NCBI RefSeq assembly: GCF_025963695.1
Contig: NZ_JAOQAH010000027.1
Location: 1 to 64,000, forward strand
Reading direction: 5' to 3'
DNA length: 64,000 nucleotides
From: Segetibacter sp.
GTDB taxonomy: Bacteria; Bacteroidota; Bacteroidia; Chitinophagales; Chitinophagaceae
The position numbers were made by a program, and so were the translations under genes. The notes under the pieces were generated by a model that was given only the letters and a program-made list of their open reading frames with translations, was not told where the DNA came from and did no database searches. Of this stretch, positions 15,712 through 23,388 are shown in pieces. The stretch's first letter is position 1. The number at the start of each line of letters is the position of its first letter.

Positions 15712-16164
15712 ATTTTAGATTTAAAAAGTTTACGGCAAGCTGACTGGAAAAGTTGTAATCAATTAGAGGTTTTGATGTACTCGTACAAGTAACAATATTA
15801 TAATTACATATGCAAGAGTTGAGATAAGAACGTGCATAAAAAATGCTTTTGTATAAGTTCGTAATACTCGTTCAACACCCTGGTGCAACAACTTCCATCT
15901 TACCAATACCATCATCAGCACAGTCACTTGTACCTGTGAATATTCTATTAGACCGTTTTAATAGAGTGAACACGCCTAACACATCATATGTTCTTTTGCA
16001 TAACCAGCACAGATTATTACGGTGGTAAATAAAAGAGGGTCAACCTTAATAAAAGAGGTTGCCCATCCGTCATTAAAACCTGTAATTCATAATTTATTCC
16101 TTTACCTTCAAACCGGTTGATCTGTTATCGGTGATGGTATTAATTCGTCTAATTGAGCGCCCAA
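15712..16164. other. gene-free stretch upstream of the PSCyt gene
   Basis: No convincing gene lies here. GTACAAGT at 15783-15790 and ACTTGTAC at 15926-15933 form an inverted pair, and the second is preceded by a decayed type B-like sequence. A hairpin GGGtCAACCT / AGGTTGCCC lies at 16037-16064 without a T-run. A 61-codon plus-strand frame at 15843 looks like chance. Confidence 0.5.
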
Positions 16165-18888
16165 ATGAAAAAAACAAGTAGTAATACTATTCTTACAAAA
16201 AGAGTGTTCTTTATTACCTTGATCCTGTTGTTGATCTTTGTCATTAATCCGCTCCTGCTTTTAAAGTCATACGCCGGAGATGCGCCCCTCGCTGCTTCGG
16301 GAGATGTTTCGCTTACCAATGTAAGCAACTCATTTTGGCTTTGGAATTTCTTAGGGCGGCTTCATCCTTTAGTAGTCCATTTTCCAGTGAGCCTGCTTTT
16401 AATTGCGGCGCTGCTCGAACTTGCTACAATTAGAAACTTCAATTCCCGTCTAAGACCCGCCATCAATATTCTGCTTGCTACGGGAACAGTAACAGGTGCC
16501 CTTGCCGTTGTTTTCGGATTGTTACTAGCCAGAAGTGGTGACTATGGAAAGGATACATTGAATTGGCATCAATGGACAGGTATTATAACAGCAGGTCTGG
16601 GTGCTATAGGTTTATTTTTTTTATACCAGGTAGTAAATAAAAAACGGGTCAACATGGTTAAGCCTTATCGTGCAACGCTTATTGTTGCTGGTATTGGTGT
16701 CTGCATTGCCGGACACCTGGGGGCAGCGTTAACGCATGGTAATGATTACATCTCATCTACACTTCCCTGGAGCAGTGATTATGAAGCTACCCCTGTTAAG
16801 AATTTTGATTTCGCTTTTTATAAAGACGATACCGTGAAGCTGAACAACAAAGAAGAGATGGAGCTGAATGTGCAGGTAAGATCGATTCTTGCTCATAACT
16901 GCTATAAATGCCACGGACCCGAGAAAATAAAAGGCGAACTGCGGCTCGACAGTAAAAAAATGATCTTTAAAGGAGGCGAAGATGGCCCTGTGATCGTACC
17001 AGGTGATCTGGCAAAAAGTGATCTGTTTCGGCGAATAACATTACCAGCAAATCACAAAGATGTCATGCCGTCAAAAGGCAAAAAATTATCAGAAAGTGAT
17101 ATTGCAACTATAAAGTTCTGGATACAAAAAGGGGCACCATGGCCAGAGGGAAATGATAAAGAAGAAAACAATTACCGGGTTGCTGCATTGGAGCCTCGTA
17201 ATCCACCGCTTCCTGTTGCCTCAGGTAACATCAAAAACCCGGTAGATGTATGGGTGAACGAATATTTTAAAAAGAATAAGATACAATGGGTTCAGCTGGT
17301 AGACGACAGAACTTACCTAAGGAGGGTATACCTGGATATTTTGGGTCTGTTGCCGGTACCTGAAGACTACACGGCATTTTATAAAGATACAAGGCCAGAT
17401 AAAAGGGCCATTTGGGTAAGAACACTCTTGAACAGGAATGATGATTATGCAATGAACTGGCTCACGTTCTGGAACGATGCCCTAAGAAATGATTATACCG
17501 GTACTGGATATATTACAGGAGGCCGCTCTAACATCAATAACTGGTTGTACAAGTCATTGCAATCCAATAAACCATATGATGCCTTTGTAAGGGAACTTAT
17601 TAGTCCTGACAAAGAATCAAAAGGATTTATTGAAGGTATCAAATGGCGGGGAGTAATCAATGCAAGTCAACGTACAGAAATGCAGGCAGCCCAAAACGTG
17701 TCACAGGTTTTCTTCGGACTTAACCTGAAATGCGCTTCCTGCCATAATAGCTTTATCAGCGACTGGAAGTTGGAAGATGCCTATGGCTTTGCGAATATTT
17801 TTGCCGACTCATCTCTCGAAATAGCTCGTTGTGATAAGCCGTCAGGCAAGTTTACAACAGCAAAAGTGCTTTGGAAACAACTGGGTACTATCAATAGTGC
17901 TGCGACAGCTGCAATAAAGCAACAACAGTTGGCTGAGATCATGACCAGGCCAGAAGATGGTCGCCTTTATCGCACTGTTGTAAATCGGATATGGGCCCAG
18001 TTTATGGGACGCGGTCTTGTTGAACCTGTAGACCTGATGGACAATGAACCCTGGAGCCAGGACTTGCTGGATTGGCTGGCTTTTAATTTTGTCCAAAATA
18101 AATCAAACCTCAAAGAGTTAATCTACCTCATCACCACGTCCAATACCTACCAATTGCCGTCTGTCGGATTTAAGGAACCCAATCAAATTATAGCGAAAGA
18201 GTATAAATTTAAAGGAATGTTGAGGAGGAGAATGTCAGCGGAACAATTTGCTGATGCTGTAAGCACCGTTATTGCACCTGTTTTTCCAGATTCGCTCATT
18301 AAATTCAATCCGTTTGTAGCAACTGTAGTGGAGAAAGAAGTACCGAAGAAACCGGATCCTAAAAAGGAGGCTGTAAAAAAACCAATTGTCGAAAAATCAG
18401 AGGCCGAAAAAAAGTTAGCCGCCGAAAAGCAAGCTGCCGAAAGATTGATTCAAAAAAGGTTAGCGGATGAACGAAAAGTAGCAGGAAAATTGGCTGCTGA
18501 AAAATTGGTGGCTGAGAAGTCTATCCTGTTATATCCGCGTGCATCCCTGGTAGTAAATAATAGTTTTTTGACGGCACTAGGGCGTCCTAACAGAGAAACC
18601 GTGTCTACTAGCCGCGAGTCTCAGGCGAATCTATTGCAAGCCCTTGAACTGACTAATGGCGGTAGGTTTAATGAAGCACTAAAGCACGGCGCTGAAAATT
18701 GGAAGAGAAAGTATGGTCAGCCTGACGTGATCATTAAAGAAATCTACAGGAAAGCATTAGGACGTGAACCGCAACAAAAAGAATTCAAAGTTGCTAAACA
18801 ACTGCTGGAAGTGGATAAAGGCACCGGCGCTGTACAAGATTTGTTTTGGGCAGTTATGCTTCTTCCTGAATTCCAGATCATCTATTGA
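16165..18888 (+). CDS. PSCyt1-PSCyt2-PSD1 domain protein (DUF1549/DUF1553) with N-terminal membrane module
   Basis: The 907-residue protein opens with about five membrane helices including GRLHPLVVHFPVSLLL, a DUF2231-like module. A planctomycete-type cytochrome domain follows with CYKCH at 246-250 and VMPSKGKKLS. The PSCyt2 domain (DUF1549) starts near residue 356 and contains a second CxxCH (CASCH, 523-527). The PSD1 domain (DUF1553) begins with GRLYRTVVNRIWAQFMGRGLV. PSD1 is interrupted at about 723-786 by a Lys/Glu/Ala-rich coiled-coil-like insert. Electron-transfer activity is inferred from the heme motifs; the reaction is not known. A TTG start 12 bases upstream is possible; I use the ATG. 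The DUF1501 gene 205 bases downstream is the usual partner. Confidence 0.85.
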   Translation: MKKTSSNTILTKRVFFITLILLLIFVINPLLLLKSYAGDAPLAASGDVSLTNVSNSFWLWNFLGRLHPLVVHFPVSLLLIAALLELATIRNFNSRLRPAINILLATGTVTGALAVVFGLLLARSGDYGKDTLNWHQWTGIITAGLGAIGLFFLYQVVNKKRVNMVKPYRATLIVAGIGVCIAGHLGAALTHGNDYISSTLPWSSDYEATPVKNFDFAFYKDDTVKLNNKEEMELNVQVRSILAHNCYKCHGPEKIKGELRLDSKKMIFKGGEDGPVIVPGDLAKSDLFRRITLPANHKDVMPSKGKKLSESDIATIKFWIQKGAPWPEGNDKEENNYRVAALEPRNPPLPVASGNIKNPVDVWVNEYFKKNKIQWVQLVDDRTYLRRVYLDILGLLPVPEDYTAFYKDTRPDKRAIWVRTLLNRNDDYAMNWLTFWNDALRNDYTGTGYITGGRSNINNWLYKSLQSNKPYDAFVRELISPDKESKGFIEGIKWRGVINASQRTEMQAAQNVSQVFFGLNLKCASCHNSFISDWKLEDAYGFANIFADSSLEIARCDKPSGKFTTAKVLWKQLGTINSAATAAIKQQQLAEIMTRPEDGRLYRTVVNRIWAQFMGRGLVEPVDLMDNEPWSQDLLDWLAFNFVQNKSNLKELIYLITTSNTYQLPSVGFKEPNQIIAKEYKFKGMLRRRMSAEQFADAVSTVIAPVFPDSLIKFNPFVATVVEKEVPKKPDPKKEAVKKPIVEKSEAEKKLAAEKQAAERLIQKRLADERKVAGKLAAEKLVAEKSILLYPRASLVVNNSFLTALGRPNRETVSTSRESQANLLQALELTNGGRFNEALKHGAENWKRKYGQPDVIIKEIYRKALGREPQQKEFKVAKQLLEVDKGTGAVQDLFWAVMLLPEFQIIY

Positions 18889-18949
18889 CCGCGCTATGTA
18901 ATGTACCGAGTATTTCCGGGAACTTGAATTGCTGATCTAATAAAAAACT

Positions 18950-18973
18950 GTACAAGGGAGTGACACAACGATG
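18950..18973 (+). repeat. dispersed intergenic repeat, type B copy 1
   Basis: Plus-strand type B copy: GTACAAGG followed by GAGTGACACAAC and GATG. It lies 61 bases after the PSCyt gene stop, before the DUF1501 gene. Confidence 0.85.
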
Positions 18974-19093
18974 ACTCATTGAAATTGTAAAGCTGGTACA
19001 GAAAATAGGCAGGGGCAAACTAACCTTGCTACCCGCGATCGACCACTAATAAAACATAAATTACATAACCCTTCTTTTTGTAAAGAAAACATT

Positions 19094-20518
19094 ATGGCAA
19101 CGAATTGGAACCGGAGAAATTTTCTAAAAAATACAAGCGCGGCGATGCTGGCAGCCATGGCAGCCGGTGCGCCCATGACAAGCCTGTTAACTTCCTGTAA
19201 TTCCAAAAGAACTAATTCAAAAGCCGACTCGGTAATTCTGTTATGGATGGCAGGTGGAATGGCGCACACAGATACCTTTGATCCCAAAAAATTTACTCCC
19301 TTTACAAAAGGGATGGACGCAAACAGGGTTCTAAGTACGTTTAAGTCTGTGCCTACAGTGTTAGATGGAATTTCTTTTTCAGAAGGCCTGGAGTCAATTG
19401 GAAAAGTGATGGATCGGGGTACACTTATCAGGTCTTATGTTGCCGCCGACATGGGCCACATTCTACACTCGCGTCACCAGTACCATTGGCATACCTGCTA
19501 CAAGCCACCTCAGTCTGTAGCGGCACCACATTTTGGTGCATGGATCGCTAAAGAGCTGGGACCTGTTAACCCTGTCATTCCTGCTTTTATTGATATCGGA
19601 CAACGATTTACTTTGGGCGAAGGAGAAGAGCTGAAAGCTTTTCATAGCGCGGGTTTTTTAGGAAATGAATTTGGTCCGTTTTTAATACCTGACCCATCAA
19701 CCGGCCTTGAGAGCGTGCAACCACCAGTGGGAATGTCTGCTACAAGATTTGAAAAGCGTAACCAATTGTATAACGAGCTGGTAAACAACAGCGCGTTTGG
19801 AGAGTATGGCAGCGACTATCAGAAAGAGTCGTTGAAAAGGTCTATGGAGCAAGCTTACATACTATTAAAATCACCGGAAGCAAAGGCTTTTGACATTAAT
19901 AACGAACCGAAAGAGATCTACGATATCTATAACACAGGCAAGTTTGGATTAGGATGCCTGATGGCCCGGCGGCTGGTTGAGAAGGGGGCGCGTTTTATAA
20001 GTGTAACGACCGAATATGAGCCGTTTAAGGGCTGGGATACACACGAAAATGGCAACACAAGGTTACTGGAGATGAAAAAGCAGATTGATGGCCCTGTAGC
20101 GCAATTAATAAAAGATCTTGAACGCACAGGAAAACTGGACCGAACCATTGTGATCTTGGCCAGTGAGTTCAGCAGAGATATGATGGTGGAAGGTCGTCCG
20201 GACCTAAAAGTACAGGAGCAGGTGCAACAACCCGATGTGATACAGGAATTGAAACATTATGGCATGCACCGTCACTTTACAGATGGCTGCTCGATATTGA
20301 TGTTTGGCGGAGGCATTAAAAAAGGAAACGTGTATGGTAAAACTGCAGATGAACGGCCATGTAAAACAATAGATAAACCGATTGTAATTGACCAGATACA
20401 TCAAACTATTTATCATGCTTTGGGAATAGCTGAAGACGCGCATTACGTAGTTGAAAAACGCCCCTTTTATACAACACAAGATGGATTAGGGAAAGCGGAG
20501 TTAGGGCTGTTTGCTTAA
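19094..20518 (+). CDS. Tat-exported DUF1501 protein
   Basis: This 474-residue protein begins with a twin-arginine signal (NRRNFLKNT) ending at a lipobox-like LLTSC with C35, so it may be a Tat lipoprotein. The rest is a DUF1501 domain of the alkaline-phosphatase/sulfatase fold. VILLWMAGGMAHTDTFDPK is the metal-site strand, and YEPFKGWDTHENG, VILASEFSRD and HFTDGCSILMFGGG follow. DUF1501 genes are regular partners of PSCyt2/PSD1 genes in Planctomycetes and some Bacteroidota. The biochemical role is unknown, and substrate hydrolysis is only inferred from the fold. It follows the PSCyt gene on the same strand with a type B repeat between them. Confidence 0.88.
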   Translation: MATNWNRRNFLKNTSAAMLAAMAAGAPMTSLLTSCNSKRTNSKADSVILLWMAGGMAHTDTFDPKKFTPFTKGMDANRVLSTFKSVPTVLDGISFSEGLESIGKVMDRGTLIRSYVAADMGHILHSRHQYHWHTCYKPPQSVAAPHFGAWIAKELGPVNPVIPAFIDIGQRFTLGEGEELKAFHSAGFLGNEFGPFLIPDPSTGLESVQPPVGMSATRFEKRNQLYNELVNNSAFGEYGSDYQKESLKRSMEQAYILLKSPEAKAFDINNEPKEIYDIYNTGKFGLGCLMARRLVEKGARFISVTTEYEPFKGWDTHENGNTRLLEMKKQIDGPVAQLIKDLERTGKLDRTIVILASEFSRDMMVEGRPDLKVQEQVQQPDVIQELKHYGMHRHFTDGCSILMFGGGIKKGNVYGKTADERPCKTIDKPIVIDQIHQTIYHALGIAEDAHYVVEKRPFYTTQDGLGKAELGLFA

Positions 20519-20778
20519 TTCGTACAATTAAACAAATACAAGTTGCCTAATTAAAGTGGTGGAAACAGCCCGGATCTTTAAGCATTCCTTCTACAAACAT
20601 CCGAATTGAAGCAATAGGGGAACCTTTTTCAACTGCTAAAGTGCAGATGATACTTGTAACCTCAAAGTTGGATCTATAACGAACGTACCGGCAACAGCGT
20701 TGGTACAAGTTAAGTTTCCTTGCAACATCCACTTTATTTCGCACTGTCAAAACAATATTAACTGACGTTTTTAAAAAG

Positions 20779-20806
20779 AATGGAGGGAGTTTCTGCTACC
20801 TCCATT
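20779..20806 (-). terminator. hairpin, possible minus-strand terminator
   Basis: AATGGAGG (20779-20786) and CCTCCATT (20799-20806) form a perfect 8-bp stem with a 12-base loop. A T-rich run follows only on the minus strand. No minus-strand gene is visible upstream, so its client is unknown. Confidence 0.4.
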
Positions 20807-20874
20807 TAAAAACCTACTTACAACATAGGTAAATTTGCCAAAGCATCTGGACAAAAGACCCAAATTTTAACTAT

Positions 20875-20915
20875 AAGCTTCAGGACTTGGCGAGTCATCT
20901 GAAGCTTTTTCTGTT
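20875..20915 (+). terminator. strong rho-independent terminator
   Basis: AAGCTTCAG (20875-20883) pairs with CTGAAGCTT (20899-20907). GACT/AGTC extends the stem inward around the loop TGGCG. The run TTTTCTGTTTCTT follows. It ends either a long 3-prime UTR of the DUF1501 gene or a separate small transcript. Confidence 0.75.
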
Positions 20916-21095
20916 TCTTACTTTGTTATTATGTATCCGTTTAAATTTTTGTTGCATTTATTGTGAGAGGTGTTAAATCAGGCCAACTTATCTCAACAAA
21001 ATTTAAGGAAAAGAAATGCTCTCAAGAGTGAAAGAATATGAACGGTGGTAATTAGAGGGTATAAATACAGCTGTTAAGTAGCTATTAATATAATT

Positions 21096-21130
21096 AAAAA
21101 GCACCTTACACCAGGGGGTGCTTTTTATTT
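21096..21130 (+). terminator. rho-independent terminator without an assigned gene
   Basis: AAAAAGCACC (21096-21105) and GGTGCTTTTT (21117-21126) make a perfect 10-bp stem ending in a T-run. No protein gene ends nearby, so it probably closes a small RNA starting after the terminator at 20875-20915. Confidence 0.7.
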
Positions 21131-21370
21131 AATTAAATCCATAAAAAATAAACCGCAACAGACATCATTGCTCAGAAATGTTTTCAGAAAAGCGCGTACC
21201 TCAGCCCGATGTAACACTCTTAGATAGGCTTCAGCAACGCAAGTAGCACACCTTATGGCTAATTGCCGGAGAGTTTGCTTCGCGCTGTACAACTACTTTA
21301 ATAGTACATGAGCTTGCAATCTGCATTTAATTATAGTAAGATTTGTGTGAAATTGTATGCAAACAATAAA

Positions 21371-21402
21371 AAAGGGTTTCAGATAAAACTCCTGAAACCC
21401 TT
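21371..21402 (-). terminator. terminator of tRNA-Arg
   Basis: AAGGGTTTCAG and CTGAAACCCTT form a stem directly downstream of the minus-strand tRNA. On that strand the stem is followed by TTTTATTGTTT. Confidence 0.8.
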
Positions 21403-21410
21403 ACTGCTAC

Positions 21411-21487
<77 letters not shown>

Positions 21488-21558
21488 ATTCACTGCCGAT
21501 TTAAGCGGTGGCAAAAGTAATTTTTTATTAGTTTGCATCCAAACGAAAATTTATTAAA

Positions 21559-22236
21559 ATGGATGTGAAAATAGAAGAGGGCTGGAAAAACGTTTTATTC
21601 AACGAATTTTCGAAGCCATATTTTCAACAAGCCGTTACTTTTGTAAAGACTGAAAAAGCACAGGGAAAAACAATTTATCCTCCCGGATCGCTCATTTTTA
21701 ATGCTTTCAACACAACACCTTTCGATACCATAAAAGTAGTTTTACTGGGCCAGGATCCTTATCACGGATATGGGCAGGCGCACGGTCTTAGCTTCTCCGT
21801 TCCTGACGGTGTATCTCCTCCCCCATCCCTGATCAATATTTTCAAAGAACTTCATAATGATATTGGTATGGCCATTCCTAAAACCGGCGATCTTACATAT
21901 TGGGCAAGGCAGGGCGTGTTGCTTCTAAACTCCGTACTAACCGTTAGAGCAAATGAGGCTGCCAGTCATGCAAAAATTGGTTGGATGGAATTTACCAATG
22001 CCGTTATCAGCAAAATATCTGAAGGAAAAGAAGGAGTTGTTTTTTTACTTTGGGGAAAATTTGCACAGGAAAAACAAGTGCTGGTTGATGAAACAAAACA
22101 CCTGGTACTAAAGGCTGCGCACCCTTCGCCATTTAGCGCCCATAATGGCTTTTTTGGTTGCAAACACTTTAGTAAAACCAATAATTACCTTACTAAGCAA
22201 GGCCTAACTCCTATAGACTGGAGGATCAGCAAATAA
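21559..22236 (+). CDS. ung: uracil-DNA glycosylase
   Basis: The 225-residue protein is family 1 UDG at full length. It excises uracil from DNA as the first step of base-excision repair in the cytoplasm. The water-activating motif GQDPYHG carries D66. The uracil-binding motif is GLSFSVP, the Pro-rich loop is PPPSL, and the DNA-intercalation motif HPSPFSA has catalytic H188. The start ATG at 21559 gives the usual N-terminus. A plsC-like gene follows 17 bases later on the same strand, so the two are probably co-transcribed without obvious functional linkage. Confidence 0.97.
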   Translation: MDVKIEEGWKNVLFNEFSKPYFQQAVTFVKTEKAQGKTIYPPGSLIFNAFNTTPFDTIKVVLLGQDPYHGYGQAHGLSFSVPDGVSPPPSLINIFKELHNDIGMAIPKTGDLTYWARQGVLLLNSVLTVRANEAASHAKIGWMEFTNAVISKISEGKEGVVFLLWGKFAQEKQVLVDETKHLVLKAAHPSPFSAHNGFFGCKHFSKTNNYLTKQGLTPIDWRISK

Positions 22237-22253
22237 CTCAGAAATTGCATATA

Positions 22254-23000
22254 ATGAAAATCATTAAAAATATTCTAGGTGCTTTCTGGGCGTTGTGGGG
22301 CTTAATTACTTTTTGTGTTACGTTACTTATCATCGTCATTCCTGTTCTTATTACGTTTTTAATAAAAGAACCGATGGGGACTGAAGCCTACAGACAGATA
22401 ACAAAAATATGGATGAGTGTTTGGCTGACAGTTGTAGGCTCGCCCTTAAAGGTGGTTGGAAGGGGTAATTTTAAGAAGGGCAAGAATTACGTTGTTGTAT
22501 CAAACCACAACTCTTTAATGGATGTACCGGTAACAACGCCCTACGTTCCAGGAGCAAATAAAACCATTGGGAAAAAGTCTTTTTCCAAAGCTCCTGTCTT
22601 TGGGTGGGTTTATATAAGGGGAACGGTTTTGGTCGACAGAAACAGTGATGCCAGTCGACGCAAGAGTTTTGAAAACATGAAAAAGGTATTAGCCCAGGGA
22701 TTACATATGGTCATTTACCCCGAAGGAACCCGAAACCGTACCGCTGACCCTTTGAAATCTTTTCACGATGGTGCTTTCAAACTTGCTATTGCTGCTGAAA
22801 AGGAAATTATCCCCACGCTCATTTTCCACACAAAAACTGTTTTGCCCCCTGAGAAAAATTTTTACATGCGTCCTCACCGGCTCGAAATGCATTTCTTACC
22901 CGCAGTTAGTTCCGAAAATATTACAAGCAGGGAATTGCGCGAGAAGGTATTCAAATTGATGTGGGATTATTACTTAGAGAAGAATAGGTCGGCAGGATAA
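22254..23000 (+). CDS. 1-acyl-sn-glycerol-3-phosphate acyltransferase
   Basis: This 248-residue membrane-anchored acyltransferase belongs to the PlsC family. A hydrophobic segment at about 8-37 anchors it. The catalytic HxxxxD motif is H85-D90 in NHNSLMD. A glycerophosphate-binding YPEGTRNR motif lies about 70 residues later. It would convert lysophosphatidic acid to phosphatidic acid in phospholipid synthesis. A TTG 9 bases upstream could start translation, but the ATG at 22254 is preferred. It follows ung closely. Other LPLAT-superfamily reactions cannot be excluded. Confidence 0.88.
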   Translation: MKIIKNILGAFWALWGLITFCVTLLIIVIPVLITFLIKEPMGTEAYRQITKIWMSVWLTVVGSPLKVVGRGNFKKGKNYVVVSNHNSLMDVPVTTPYVPGANKTIGKKSFSKAPVFGWVYIRGTVLVDRNSDASRRKSFENMKKVLAQGLHMVIYPEGTRNRTADPLKSFHDGAFKLAIAAEKEIIPTLIFHTKTVLPPEKNFYMRPHRLEMHFLPAVSSENITSRELREKVFKLMWDYYLEKNRSAG

Positions 23001-23388
23001 CCAGGCAATTTCCATTTACAAAGGACGTCCTATACCTTAAGCACTTACAACTTTCCGGGTATCTCTTTTTGGTACCAACATCCGTTTTCATAGCTGCATT
23101 CTTGCGTCGCAATACGTTCGTCGGCATATCATTGTGCACCTGAAGCTTCAAATGAAAATCTGTTCGTTATTGGCAAAAGCAAAAATTTCATCTGCCAGCA
23201 AATGATGTCTGGTTGTATACCTGTAACTGTCGGGCAAAACGGTGAACAAGACCGTCAAGTGCCGCGCATTTAAAAGATCCACAAAGATTTTCAGATGAAC
23301 GAAATGCGACGCAACGATGAAACAACAAAGTACAAATGCCTGTATCAAAAAGAAAGAACAGGTATAACCGTTATTTGGGAATTTTATG
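23001..23388. other. intergenic stretch holding the 288-bp inverted-repeat element
   Basis: The gap between the convergent plsC-like and lptD genes is almost filled by the element at 23065-23352. Apart from that element I see nothing definite. A minus-strand frame at 23148-23483 overlaps the lptD end and looks like chance. Confidence 0.6.
23065..23352. mobile_element. 288-bp MITE-like element with inverted termini
   Basis: The outer ends are CTTTTTGGTAC (23065-23075) and GTATCAAAAAG (23342-23352), complementary at 10 of 11 positions. Set 32-33 bases inward on both sides is a longer inverted pair. On the left it starts CATTCTTGCGTCGCA at 23097; on the right it is the complement of a sequence ending at 23319. 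Both carry the TGCGACGCA core of the dispersed family. The middle has no open frame of note. The layout suggests a non-autonomous element mobilised in trans; no transposase is in the window. Confidence 0.5.

Larger units (their letters stand above)
20519..21410. other. gene-poor stretch with several strong hairpins
   Basis: Almost 900 bases without a convincing protein gene. A minus-strand frame at 20547-20750 has no recognisable domain and starts at TTG. The stretch holds hairpins at 20779-20806, 20875-20907 and 21096-21126, plus the tRNA terminator at 21371-21402. The interval of roughly 20915-21126, bounded by two plus-strand terminators, could be a small RNA. It also contains a short plus-strand frame at 21016 (MLSRVKEYERW). 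Confidence 0.5.

Noticed and set aside
15843..16028. 61-codon plus-strand frame
   Set aside because: No domain, unusual residue composition, and overlap with a decayed repeat pair.
16037..16064. Hairpin GGGtCAACCT / AGGTTGCCC as a terminator
   Set aside because: No T-run follows on either strand, and no gene ends just before it.
16165..20518. Recent transfer of the PSCyt/DUF1501 pair from a planctomycete
   Set aside because: Nothing in base composition or flanking sequence sets it apart by eye, and such pairs also occur in Bacteroidota; a phylogeny would be needed.
20547..20750. 67-codon minus-strand frame
   Set aside because: It starts at TTG, has no recognisable family, and is isolated. 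It could be a gene remnant but nothing supports it.
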